A stretch of 64,000 bases of DNA from Angiostrongylus vasorum (GCA_018806985.1 JADANN010000181.1:62001-126000), one strand, 5' to 3'; counted from the stretch's first letter, positions 45,248 to 56,934 are shown. The notes: generated from the letters alone by a model not told the origin. A program made the numbers and translations.

Positions 45248-48200
45248 TCAGTTGACGGTCGCAAATGCCGAGGCGAAGTTCGTACCAAATGGACCCGATG
45301 CCAGCATTCGAACCGCTCTGTTCACCACACCTTGCCACATCTCTCTCGACCAATTCGCCATGATGACATTTGTGGTCGTGAGGCTTCCGGAAATTGACAA
45401 GTGCGTGTCGGGAATGTTACCGATCATCATCGCATTGTCTAGCCGACACATCATTGCTGGATCCATTTCAGTGCATAAAGCAGTCACCGTGTTTCCGACG
45501 ATGATGCAATGTGGAATCATCATCCCTCCAGCAACTGCAAGTAACATCTTTACTAAGCGTTTGTTTCAATTCAAATGTCAAAGGAGCCCAATGATTAGTC
45601 TTTCTCCTTGACTTTTGCGTTTTTTTCCAACTTTTTGTTTTAGTTGTATAAATTTCTTTTTGAACAATGGATCATTTGATCAACTAATTGATCAATGCCG
45701 ACGTTGATAGAAAGCCGGTCGTTGAAAATTTTATTGTTTCATTTTCATATCGAGCTGCCTTTTCTTCACGTCCACTGTGCGGATCTTAGCACTTCTCATA
45801 TTCGATTCTATTCTTCGCACCCATCGTCGACTTAGGTTTTCTAACGTTTACGTGTGACTTCTGCTGCTCCTTGAGGGATTTTCATTTCATCTTGAATGTC
45901 GTAGAATGCAGGTCGAGTCAGTTTTCCCTGGAGTCACGAAATTGCTGGATGGAGCGCTCTCATTTGAATTGCAAAGAGTGGTTCCTTCCCGGACGAGTCC
46001 AGTAGCACTGTTCCCAACATGGGAGAGATAAGAGGCTTGGTGGGCTTGGAGCGGAATCGAACTAGCACCATGCACTCATGTTGACGGACATAAATGCCGC
46101 TGTCCTATTCGCCTCCTGCTGTATGAAAATTACTGTATTCATGTTAATACCATTTCATTGACAGTGTTTTTAAAGTAAAGTAGTTAGAACTCTATCGACA
46201 AAACAGTATTTTTTAAAGACTTTGTTTTTGTTCGATGAACGGTTAAAACTTCTTCTTGCTGCTTTTTGTTCTTCTAGCTTTGATCTACTTTGTCGTAATG
46301 AGTGCGACAAGACTTGACTGGAATTATTAGAAATGCTTTTGAAAGTGGAAATAATTTATTTATTAGAGTATCCCAGGCAAGCAGCAGATAGAACACTCCA
46401 ATTACGTGGAAGAAACTTTAACACGGCGAAATCTGGGTAATTTCACCGTTCTCATGATTTCTTCCAGACCACTTCACCATCCTCACCTATCGTTTTCCCT
46501 TCGATAACTTCGGCAGAATTTACTTCGTCTAACCTTTACTAAGAAGGATGGAACCAGATTCAAATAGTTTCCACTCCAGCGTCCTCTATTTAGGCTCGAA
46601 TTGACTGGACAATCTCTATGGTGCTCCACAATAAAATTCTTAGTAGGATATGACTTCGTATACTAAGCGGATTTTTGCATTCGTTTTTTTCTCCGCATAC
46701 ATCATTTACGAAGCTTCAAATTAATGTTTCGCTTAGACTTAGAGTGTTGTTTCAGGATTCCTCTTCTACTTTCTTTTTTCTCTGTATCTTGTTCCCATGT
46801 TGTGGAGTACGTCTTTCCAGAAATCTTGTGATTCCCGTAATAGAGCCACTTTCCACACCTTCATGACAGGCAGTCGTCAACCTTTATGGATTGCAGTGAC
46901 CAAACGTACACTAGACAACTCTGTTGCCAATTTCAAGAGCTCAAATAGAAGGGATTCATTGCTGGCCCGTGTCGGCTCGAAACGAAGCGTCACAGGTATT
47001 GAGTAGTGCAGCAATGCTCTTTGAGCATCATAACCTTCTTCTAGACTTTTCGTAAATACCTCTGACCATCGGGTCGGTGGTCTTCCTGCGGTGCGTTTAA
47101 CATACCGAGGATTCCAGTCATTTACGGCTCCTGTCCATCGCTTCTCGTTCATACGGATTACGTTTCCAGCCTACCGTATCTTCGACTGTTTGGCGTACAG
47201 AACGGCACCTTTGATTTTTGATCGTCGACGCAGATCGGGGCTTCCGATCCCATCCCTTACTTGTGTGAAACGGGATACTCCTAGCATCGCCATTTCGACT
47301 GCGCGTTCGATAACGCTGAGTGACCTTTCATCCTGCTTACGCAGCGACCAGGTTTCTCACGCATACGTTAGGACAGGAAGTACCGTTGAGTCGAAAAGGT
47401 GGGCACGGAGTTGGGTGTTCTTGGTTCCCTTTACTATATCCTCGATGCTCTTCAAAGCTCCCCCAGCCTTTCGTTTCCTTTGGCTCAACTCTGGAGCTAA
47501 GTCGTCCATCATATTGATTTCCCGGACTAGATAGACATAACTGGAGCATTCGGAGATATTCGTTCCGCTGAACGTGAATGGGGCATGCGATGATATGCAG
47601 CCAGTTGGTTCCCCATGATCTTCGTTTTCGTGAGGTTTAGTCGAAGACCAATTTTTCCACAGGCTTTATCAAAGTCGGCCAGCATTCGTTCTGCCTGGCT
47701 AATATTTGATGTTATAAGAATGGTGTCATCAGAAAGCGAAGATTGTGTTATTGCCGATCATCGATTTTCACTCCCAAGTTGTCCCATCCCATTGTTCGCA
47801 TGATGTTCTGGAGGGTGGCGTTGAATAATTTTGTCGAGATGGTACCGCGTTGCCTAGCCTCTCTTTTGACGTCGATGTTAAAATCGCTGTAGAATGGTGA
47901 TATCCTGGCTCTGAAAGTTTCATACAATTCATGAAGAATTTTTATATACTGAGCAGGAAATCTTTGACTATCAAGGGCTTCCATGAACGCTTCAATCTCA
48001 GTTGAGTCAAAGGCCTACTTTAAATCGGTGAAAATGAGACAGAGCCGTCTTTTGTACTTTCGCGATTCTTTAATGAGTCTTGTTATCGTGTAGATATGGT
48101 CCGTCGTACTAAATCCACCTCGAAATTCTGCTTGCTCATTTGGTCGCCCTTACCCGAGTATTCAGTTAATCCTGTTTAGGATGGCTTGAGGTGAAACGTT

Positions 48201-51200
48201 TGCAAACGACAGACACCAAGCAGATTGGACGATAGTTGCCGATATGGTGTAGGTCACCCTTCTTGAACAATAACACGGTCTTGCTGGTCTTCCATTGAGT
48301 AGGGACCTAGCATGCAGAGAGGTAATGAGCGAAGGGCCGAGCTAGTGTTTTTACGAGGACTGGCGGAAGGTTCGTCAGCTGTTCTGGTCTTATCCTGTCC
48401 GGACCTGGTGTGTTCGATTTTTCACCGACGAAATGGCATCACAGATTTCGGAAGGGAAGACCGGTGGTACAACATTTCCATCCTCCTTTATTTCGTGTGA
48501 AGGGAGGTGGACGTGGCTATCGAAGAGATCTGAGTAATATTCGTAAATGATTTTCTCCATTGCCTTTCTGGACGCCGTAACTGTTCCGCCTGCGTGTCGG
48601 AATGCAATCATCTTGGTCTTATAATTGGCGAAGCATCGGTGGGCTTTGCGAATGCTTTTCCCACCCTCTGCCGCTTCGACAATTACTGCTGCTCTTCTCT
48701 CCTTAAGATCTTCTTTTGTCGCCTGTCTGCATTGTTTTGGGAGTTCAGAAGTTAGTTTGCGGTTGCTTGCAGCTCGTGCGAATCCACGCTGGCGTATCAG
48801 CTTGTGTGTTTCTGGAGACAGACGTCTCTTGGTGACTTTCAAACTCTCAGCTTTCATAGCGCTAACGTGATGATGCTGAATGAGCCGATCGTATTTCTCG
48901 TCGATGTTATCGACAACGGCATCTTCCCAACAGCGAGCTAATGAGTTGAATAAATCCCAGTTTACGGTGGTTCTGGTGCTTCAGTTTTTGAATTTAGTGG
49001 CTTTTTCCACTTTCCGCGAGAAATAGAACCTTGCACTAAGAAGGCGGTGGTCTGATCCCGTGTAGAATTTCGGGACAACAATGACATCGGTTGAGGCAAA
49101 ACCTATTTCCTATGATGTGGTCTATTTCGTTATGGTACTCTCGATTGGGAGACTCCCACGTTCAGCGTTGAGGGGTGGGGCTTCTGGAATTGCCGGTTAC
49201 CATGGATTGTCTTGGTCGCCATGATAAACTCAGATAGCCGCTCGGCCTCTTCGTTCCATTCTAGTCCATGGGTGCCAATGTGCCGTTCTTCAGACAATCT
49301 TCTTGGTCCAATCTTGGCGTTCAAATCTCCAGTGATGACCTTGAAGAATGTGTGGTCTTCTCTGTAGAACTTCTCCAAGCCTATATATAACGCTTCCATT
49401 TCTTTTTCGTCATAGTTTGATGTCGGCGAGTAAGCGACGAAGATTGTTGAAGCCGGTATTGATCTACATCTTTTCAATCGTAAACGTCCAATTCGGGTTG
49501 TAAGTTGTTCGAATGAACCGATGTTCACAGACAAACTCATGTTGACGAGAACTCCGACGCCACCGACTCCTCTACTGTCGCATTTTCCGAGTAACAGTTC
49601 TTCTTCGGTGTCAAACACAACGTTGAATGGGTGGCGTCGTCTCGTCTCGGCCAGGCCGGTGGTGTCGTACCTTATCCTTCTTGCTTGCATGAGCAGGTCT
49701 TCTATCCAGGACTCGGATGCAAGGTTACGTGCCTTATAGGCACAGATCGTCACCTTAGTTCTTCGTGATCCATGAAGCTTTCATTGGCCCTGAGGTTTTA
49801 GCGGCCTCATCGTACTCGTCGTACCCACCGCTGCCGAATTAGGGGCGCTTTCAGTGTGAGGGAAATAAGGCCCGCATCTTTTACTTTGCTTATCTTTCTA
49901 ATACATACGTGTAGCTCGCTGAGTTCTAAAAGTGGGGGGCTCGGTGCACTCACGGGTAGCTTGCCAGTCTCTCCCATAGTGGACATGGAGCTTATTTCTT
50001 GGAGGCGACTCCTAACCGCATCCCATATTTTTCCCTGTTACTTGATTGCAGGCTTTTGGCCGAATTGACCCGTAGAATGCAATCCTATGTTGCTTGGAGT
50101 GGTGTTTTAACACTATCCTTCTACTTTCTCTTTTTTGTATGATGTTCCACATCGCCGGAGTAGGTTCTTGAAGAAATTCTGTGATTGCTATGAAAGGCCG
50201 TTCCAACACCTTTATGAAAGGAAGTCGTCAACCTTTGTGGATTGCAAAGAACAAGCAGATACTGGACAGTTCATGTGCAAATTTCAAGAGCTCATATGGA
50301 TGAGCACCATGGTTGGACCAGGCCGGGTCGAGCGGGCCCTCACGCGATCTGAGCGGTGCATCACTGCACACGATAGTGATGTTCTAAACTATTATCAGTA
50401 ATATTTACTAGTAATGCCAACTGAAGCAACAACAATCACAATGTTCTGAGCACGCATTGCCCTTTAAAAGCTCCCGAAAATATTGTGAACATAAGGGATT
50501 TCAAACTATCCTGCTGACAGCTATTTCATCGCCACATTTACTTCTAAATAGAGGCGGTTTTTCCAATGAACACACCGTAGATATTTTTAATGCGCTTATG
50601 CGTTATCATGTAACCTCTTGAAAATGATGTTAGAAGTCAAAAACTTACATGGCATATTTGCTGGTGGATTAACAGTTACTTTCATGCATTGCAGTGGACT
50701 GTAACTGATTTGAACAATGAGCTGCCCCAAAATGATTGAGATTATAGCATCAGAGAGGCCAGCGCTGCGACCTTGCTGTTCGAGAACATCGATAACCTCA
50801 AAAAATCAAATTGTATTAAGCTATGATGACAAAATGTGTTGAAACCAAAACGCTGGCGAAGTTTCTAAAAAACTTAAAATTATTTTCTACACTCATCGAG
50901 AAATCGTGAAAGGAAAAGGAATTCAAATCGAGGAGTAATGTACTCACTGCTTGCATTACAAGACGTGATGCAAATGCCTGAGCTCCCCCCTCGCTATTTG
51001 CAATGACGGCAACTTGTGCTGGGACATTGGCTGCGGTAGAGTAGACCATGGCCACTGGCAAGGTAAAGCCGGTGATAGTGAAGTTCCTAGTTCTTGCTGC
51101 AAGAAAATTTCGTCCTTTTGTAGTTAACAACTAAAAAAGGTCCCAATCTCTACTAATTGGAATTAAAAATATTTTCATAAAAGGTTTGTGTTAAGAGAGT

Positions 51201-51395
51201 TCCTGAGTAATAATGAAGTAGTGGACATATTAACTCCGTTAGGGGTTAAGGATTTCAGTATTTAAAATTACAAATGTATGCCCTGTTATGATAATTTTTT
51301 TATTTATTACCTTGACCTGGTGGCACCATCCCACACCCCAGAACATTGGAGGCGTTCGCTAACAGCGGAATCAGAAGGACCAGAAGTTTCGCCAT
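45248..51395 (-). CDS. Nematode secreted-protein family gene, four exons, intact (222 aa)
   Basis: I recognise this from memory as a nematode-restricted family of unknown function; I give no symbol. Exons on the minus strand: 51311-51395, 50948-51096, 50649-50796 and 45248-45534. Splice phases agree (85, 149, 148 and 287 bp), leaving one frame of 222 codons plus TGA. Residues 1-20 are a signal peptide (MAKLLVLLIPLLANASNVLG), then CGMVPPGQ. Residues 33-35 are an NFT sequon in NFTITGFTLPVAMVYS. Residues 79-94 are VIDVLEQQGRSAGLSD, followed by IILGQL and SYSPLQC. The C-terminal part has PHCIIVGNTVTALC (136-148), then TTNVIMANWSREMWQ (181-195, second sequon) and VVNRAVRMLASGPFG (197-211). Five cysteines remain after the signal peptide. 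All introns begin GT and end AG; acceptor 3 is a weak GAG. Intron 3 (5.1 kb) contains a SINE and RTE copy 5. It lacks an internal intron present in copies A, C and D. Confidence 0.85.
45880..46135 (-). mobile_element. tRNA-derived SINE, minus strand (intron 3 of the intact gene)
   Basis: This is the paralog of the SINE at 5170-5420. The minus strand has a B box in GGTGCTAGTTCGATTCC and the body with cctcttatctctcccatgtt. Confidence 0.65.
46745..47005 (-). repeat. S repeat at the 3' side of RTE copy 5
   Basis: On the minus strand the B-box-like TTTCGAGCCG lies within a unit similar to 6000-6268. Its 5' end is shortened relative to block A. Confidence 0.55.
47010..50085 (-). mobile_element. 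RTE-clade retrotransposon copy 5 (best-preserved endonuclease)
   Basis: The endonuclease is open for 207 residues (49753-49130) and shows GLAETRRR with the catalytic Glu, [23 protein letters not shown] and TGDLNAKIGPRR; the frame is lost before the final SDH-type motif. The linker is open for 155 residues (48857-48390), with RRLSPETHKLIRQRGFARA and SIRKAHRCFANYKTKM. In the RT, EALDSQRFPAQYIKILHELY (47984) is readable, but a one-base deletion falls inside the FADD box (TTTCTGATGAC in place of TTTGCTGATGAC). The C-terminal region ends near 47010. The element sits in intron 3 of the intact gene in the same orientation, and copy 2 is its paralog. Confidence 0.92.
50085..50365 (-). repeat. S repeat upstream of RTE copy 5
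   Basis: This is the direct-repeat partner of 46745-47005. It joins the RTE 5' UTR at GAATGCAATCC (about 50075-50085). The same arrangement exists in block A. Confidence 0.6.
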
Positions 51396-52750
51396 TTTTG
51401 TAAGCCAATTTGTTTTTGCTCGCTAAAAGTTGTAGCAACAAATACTGTAGACTCGGATGAAAACAAATAATTCTCCAATTCCTTGACAGCAAACGCGAGG
51501 GTGTTAGTTGATTCTTTATTTGGAAACAAGATGACGTTCAGCTTTAAGCCGATGAAAAGAAATGTCCCCCCTTTTTGGACCAGATTATTCACGACAGCTG
51601 ATGTGGCATCCAGCACTTATGCGCCAGTAACGTCGGCGAGGCTGTGGTTTTTGCACCTTTTCACTTTGTTAAAAGCATTAGAGGTTCCCCGCTTACTGAA
51701 TTCAAAGTAAGTTCTTCAGAGCGACATTCATGATAGATTCTGCTGCCGCGAAGCCTATGGAGAGTGCTTAGTGAGATAAAATGTGTGAAAAATATTGAAT
51801 GAGAACGACCTACGTACAAGCGATCGCCCAACAAAAATTTCAAAAAAACGGTCCGATTCCTCAAGTGCCATGGCTTAAATTGTGTTCCCACCATCTCATT
51901 TGTGTTGCTGCGTCGTATAATCTTAGCCTTCCCACAAATAAGAAAGTTTACGATCGTCTTCGCAAGTCTATTTTCAAGAAAACATTTGTGGAAGAAGTTC
52001 TCGATTCAAAAAAAAACGAAGCAGAACCTTAAGTGTGAAACAATCTTGGCAAAAATTACCTACGAAGCAGAATTATCATTTATTGCCTCTACCGGTTCTC
52101 AAAGTACAGCTACGAAATCTCCTTTCTTGGTGAAGGAGCTGATTGATGGTCAAAACAAAGTCTATTTCATAATTGCACTGAATAATTCTGAAACGCGTGT
52201 TGTTTAAGGTGACACCAAGAACCTACCAATATGAGGGAGGAAAATAGGAAACCAATTCAAAATTGGTCATAGAAAAAACAGCTGCGCTAGGGATTCAGGT
52301 TTTATCCCGAGGCACAGAAATCCTTCATTTTGTTGGAATTGCCAGTACACACAGAAGAGAAAAGAAATTGAGAGTTTCTGAAGGCCGAGGTTGCACTGAG
52401 CTGAGAGGTCTTTGGTAAACTTTTTAAACGTTCCGAGTTCTTCAGAAATCTGGAATCTATATGAAGCGCCGCCAATTTCTCGCAATTTTTTCCATGACGT
52501 GCAGACAAAACATAGTTTGCTATTGTGCTTTTTACATATTGAAGTCTCATCACATTCGTGTAACGTTTACAAACTCTTCACTGATTCCATTCGTTTCTGC
52601 AGATGTTACGGATGGGATCACCTGAAAAAAGTCGAAATGTTGCCTTCCTAAAGAAGGTGACCAATTCGATTTATGCAGTATCATATGGTTTCCAAGTGGT
52701 CCGAAATTCTTTTACGTAAAACACGTTCCGAAGTAATAATCTTACTAGAA
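51396..52750. other. Block B segment upstream of the intact gene
   Basis: This region matches 10662-12320 except for the T repeat that block A carries at 10775. It would include the promoter and 5' UTR of the gene ending at 51395, but I see no clear TATA box or trans-splice acceptor near the ATG. Frames such as the minus-strand DATSAVVNNLVQKGGTFLFI (51616) are not recognised. Confidence 0.4.
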
Positions 52751-52758
52751 AAAACTGC

Positions 52759-53040
52759 TCAGAGCTGCAACCAATGCGATTCTAGCAGTTTCGCTAATCC
52801 ATTATGGAAGACCTCGTTCTTTAGTTGACAAAATTGCTGTGGCGTGCGATACTTTGGCCATCGGATTTTCGAAAAACTGTCTATTAGCGGCTCCATCTCA
52901 TACCAATTGAAATTGTTCGTTACAGTAGAGATTGTGGCAGCGACGTTAGCGAGAGTTCTCCGATTCAGAATGTAACGAACTCTGTTTTGTTTTTCTTTTG
53001 GATGACGAATGGAAAGCACCGTCAGCACCGGATGATCATC
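52759..53040 (-). pseudogene. Possible doublecortin-like exon remnant (block B copy)
   Basis: The frame includes VLTVLSIRHPKEKQNRVRYI and LNRRTLANVAATIS, as in block A. The resemblance to the second DCX domain is limited to a single strand-helix pattern. A GT donor follows NNFN, and no valid in-frame acceptor is seen. Confidence 0.25.
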
Positions 53041-53724
53041 GGCATTGTTATGAGTTTTTTATGACCGCTAAATAAAGATGAATAAGCAGTACCGTGTTGC
53101 TTTAGTTGACTTGCTGAGAAAGAAGTTATTTTGCCACAGCACTGCCATTGCTTTTCCAAAGCGATAGTGTAGAATGTCAGCGACTGTCAGGGATTGCCGA
53201 AAAATGCTGTATTTAGCTTCTCCGCATGAAGCATAAGCCGGTATAGGAAGCATCCCAATAAAAGTTTTACCATTCTTCTTTTTCATTGACGTGCTCAATA
53301 GAAGTTCTTTCAAGTAGTGTTGATTCCAAGGCAACAGGAACAACAGTACCTAAGACTTCCACCGCAGACGCGTTGCCAAGAAAACTTCACTGAAAAGTGC
53401 TACAAATAAAGTGGTAGAAAGAAATCCACATTTATTACCACAAATATTTGTGGCACTGCCTAAAAGCCATGAAGTTTTGAAAGAGAAACCACTCTGTTCA
53501 CCAAGACTTCTGTCATGACAGAACCTTCCAACGCCCTCCATGCTGAAAAGCGTTTCCACTTTTTCTGGAACAAATATTTCATGTATACATTTCACACCGG
53601 CTTGTTGCCGTGTTTCAGTGTCAATTTTGGTGACCAACAGTAAAAGGGCACCTCAGCAAAGAGAACAGTAGAAAACGTTCTGCACACAGATGAGAAATTA
53701 CAGGCACCGTTAGTGCTGTTTAAT
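53041..53724. other. Block B segment, no recognised feature
   Basis: This matches 12600-13300. Minus-strand frames of 91 and 95 residues are open but carry no motif I know and are broken in block A. Confidence 0.4.
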
Positions 53725-54335
53725 CATTTGTCCTTTTACGAGTTTTTTCGAACGCCGAACAAAGCTGCATAAACGGTTTCGTGTTCTAGTAGTTCCGCGT
53801 CGTTTAGTTGAATTCACAAGCAAGGCACAGCTTTGTCTCGTCATTTCCCTTCCGCTTCCAATACAGTACTGCAGTTATTCACCGAATTTCTGCCGAAAAA
53901 GAAAAAACTCTTCGAATTACAAGTTTTTGGATGGGCAGTTTTGCGAGTATTCAATGTGAATACAAATTCGATGTAAGTGCTGTTTTTTATTCCAGTTTCC
54001 TTGTAATCTACCACCAGTCGCCCCCGCTGATCGTCGAGTGTCTTCACAGCGCGCCGGTAAACCTTCCATTTCCCTATGGCGAGTGCAAGAAAAGTCTTGT
54101 GGATTTGGCACCCACTAGAAACTCGTCGAGCACCGAAAGTTTCTCCTCGCGTTTTCTTGAAGAACTCTGACCACCGCTTCGGCTGTCTCTCTATTGTCCG
54201 TTTGACATCCTGTGGAATCCATTCACTAGTCGATGTTGCCCATCAATGGTCGTTCATACACATTACCGCATTACCTGTTTGAACCATCTTATAATTGGCG
54301 ATTGCACGCACAGATGTCGGAGTTTCGTTTCTCCT
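53725..54335. other. Segment present in block B but missing from block A
   Basis: About 610 bp separate sequence matching 13300 from sequence matching 13315. From about 54115 it reads as the C-terminal end of an RTE on the minus strand (WIPQDVKRTIERQPKRWSEF), so block A has most likely lost it by deletion. The left part (53725-54110) is unrecognised. Confidence 0.55.
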
Positions 54336-54945
54336 GTCTTATTTCCGTGACAAGAGATGCACCCTGCCCTTAGTTGTGTGACTCGGGATACTCCTAGCAT
54401 CGTCCGTTCTACTGCGCGTTCAATAACGCTGAGTGATTTTTTCATCCTGTTTACTCAGCGATTAGGTTTCTGACGCATACGTTAACACAGTAAGTACCGT
54501 TGGGTCGAAAAGGTGGGTGCAGAGTCGGGTGTTCTTTTTTTTCCCCACTACATCCTTGAAGCTCTTGAAAGCTACCGAAGCCGCTCTTTTCCTTCTGCTC
54601 AACTCTGGAGCTAAGTCGTTCATCATGTTGATTTTCAGACATAGATAGATGCAACTGGAGCATTCGAAGATAATCGTTGGGTTGACCGTGAATAGGCCAT
54701 ACGAAACCAATCCTTTCCTCATGAACATCATTTTTGTGAGATTTAGTCGAAGGTCAATTCTTCCACATGCGTTATCAAAGTCGGCAGGCATAGCATTAAT
54801 CTGCCTGGTTAATAGTTCCCAGGATCGACTTTCTATTAACCTCGGCATTGGAATATGAATGCGTCGTTTTCTTGTTCAGCAATCGCGAGGTTCTTAAACA
54901 GCATACATTTACTTCCATAGAAAAAACACAATACAATACAACAGT

Positions 54946-54981
54946 AGCTGACGTTTCGGCAGTATCGCCTTCTTCAGAGCC
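54946..54981 (-). ncRNA. Hammerhead-like motif in the left PLE arm
   Basis: The minus strand reads GGCT, CTGAAGA, then a helix II of GGC/GCC, GAAAC, the cleavage-type triplet GTC and AGCT. It is the mirror copy of the motif at 55555-55590. PLEs are known to carry hammerhead motifs in their terminal repeats (established knowledge). Confidence 0.45.
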
Positions 54982-55554
54982 TGGAAGGGTATACTGACAT
55001 ACAATTTACTAGGCCAAACGCTTCACTGACACTTACAAAAAGACGAAAAACTCTATGGTAATTACATGGTCAACAGCTTCTCGAAAAAAACTCACCGCTT
55101 TTTTACGTACCTTCCCTTGAGGAAGAGTAGAACAGCTGATTATGGTCGCATAAGGTTGATGACTGCACCATCCCACATCAGAAATTGATTCGAACATACG
55201 GGGGTCAGGTCGCGTATGACCTATGGGCATTCATCCCTGCTATTCATTGTAGGGTTTTTGGCATTTATCCAAAAAGGCTCAAGAAGTTTCCATTTATCCA
55301 AAAAGGCTCAAGAAGTTTCCGCGCTGGTGTTCTAGTCTCCTGCGCAAGGATTCTGATGTGGGATGGTGCAGTCATCAACCTTATGCGACCATAATCAGCT
55401 GTTCTAATCTTCCTCATGGGAAGGCACGTAAAAAAGCGGTGAGTTTTTTTCGAGAAGCTGTTGACCATGTAATTACCATAGAGTTTTTTCGTCTTTTTTG
55501 TAAGTGTCATTGAAGCGTTTGGCCTAGTAAATTGTATGTCAGTATACCCTTCCA

Positions 55555-55590
55555 GGCTCTGAAGAAGGCGATACTGCCGAAACGTCAGCT
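55555..55590 (+). ncRNA. Hammerhead-like motif in the right PLE arm
   Basis: The order is GGCT, CTGAAGA, a 13-base helix II region, GAAAC, GTC and AGCT. Helix I would be GGCU with AGCU (four pairs including one G-U), and helix III is again the palindrome ACGU. An A between the core and helix II is unpaired. Confidence 0.45.
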
Positions 55591-56934
55591 ACTGTTGTAT
55601 TGTATTGTGTTTTTCTATGGAAGTAAATGTATGCTGTTTAACAACGTCGCGATTGCTGAACAAGAAAACGAGCATGCCTGGTTAATGTTTGGTGTTATAA
55701 GAACAATGTTATCAGCAAGGCAAAGACAGTTAATTGGCAACCATCCATTTTCACTGCGATACTCTCCCGTTTCACTGTTCGCATGACGTTCTCGAGGATA
55801 GCGATAAATAATTTTAGCGAGATAGTATCGCCTTCCCTAACTACTTTTTTACATCGACACACCTTGATGTAGATTGGTAATATCTTAACTATGATATTTT
55901 TTACTTACCTACTGAGTAAGGATGCGCTGCTTGCCTTCATGGCTTCATTACTGATTCTACCTCATAGAGTCAACAGCTTCCTTTAAAGGACTGAGATTGC
56001 GCGATATCTTGTGCTGTCACGATACCTCGATGAGTCTTGTCATTGCGTGCGTGTGATCCATCTCACTAAATCCTTTTTTGAAACCCTGCTTGCTCCCATA
56101 GCTGCCCGCCATCCAGTGTTCTGTCTTGCTGGCGACAGCCCAAGTGAAAAAATTTACAGACGACAGACGGCACACAGATTGATGAGTAGTTGCCGATACT
56201 GTGAAGGTACCCTTCATAAACAATAATACCGTCTTGTTGTCTTAAATTGAATATGAACACGGCATTCGACAAGTAGCGTGTGAAGAGGCAGTGCACTTTG
56301 TTTATGAGGATAAGCGGAAGAATATGCATGTTTTTCTCGTCCTGGTGTTCGATTCTTCACTGACGAAACAGCATCTTAGATTTTCACAGGAATAGCAGGG
56401 CGACCATATATTTACACTCTTTTATTTAATATGAGGGCAGAATGACACAGCTATTGAAGGGGTCCGAGTTGTAATCACGAATGATTTCTTCCATCATCTT
56501 TTTGAAAGCCGTGACTGTTCGGTTAGCGCTACGTAGTGGAATCTTGCACTTGTGATTGCTGAGCTCAAGGTGATCTTTGAAAATGTCCTTCCCTATCTCT
56601 GCAGGTTTCCCAGTACTGCTGTTCTTCTTCTTTTGTGATCTTCCTTTACACCCATTCTTCCGCTGCTTTCAAACTCGGGTGTGAATCGTCGACTGCTTGG
56701 GTCTAGTATGATTTTATGTGGGTGTAGCAGCTCTAGAAACTTTAAGGCAGAGGACTCTCGGAGACCTACGAACTCCGACTTATCACAGCGCTATCGCGAA
56801 GTCTTTGAACAAATCTTTCAAATTCGTCGTCGACGTTAGGAATAACTCAGAAGTTCAACTCTCTATAAACCCCCTGCATAAATAGTCGATTACATATGCG
56901 TTACTACGAACAGCCTTGGTCTAGTTGACGCGAG

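Larger units (their letters stand above)
54814..55674. mobile_element. Penelope-like element fold-back insertion with target-site duplication
   Basis: TGCCTGGTTAAT occurs at 54802-54813 and again at 55675-55686, flanking 861 bp that are absent from the paralogous site near 13760. Inside, 54865-55183 is the near-perfect reverse complement of 55351-55670, with a 167 bp centre. The centre holds two direct copies of a 28 bp unit (aaaaaggctcaagaagtttc within it) at 55262-55317. The minus-strand frame 55510-55265 encodes the PLE-like C-terminal segment RLMTAPSHIRILAQETRTPA and RKLLEPFWIN. Each arm carries a hammerhead-like motif. The RT and most of the ORF are missing. Confidence 0.8.
54115..56880 (-). 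mobile_element. RTE fragment 6B, split by a nested Penelope-like insertion
   Basis: The RTE RT and C-terminal parts occupy 54115-54813 and 55675-56880. Recognisable minus-strand pieces are the KKSLSVIERAVERTMLGVSR segment (54445), the DNACGRIDLRLNLTKMMFMR segment (54760) and the RT palm near 55800-56050. The 5' edge lies near 56880, in the linker. It is the paralog of 13315-14690. Frames are broken throughout. Confidence 0.8.
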
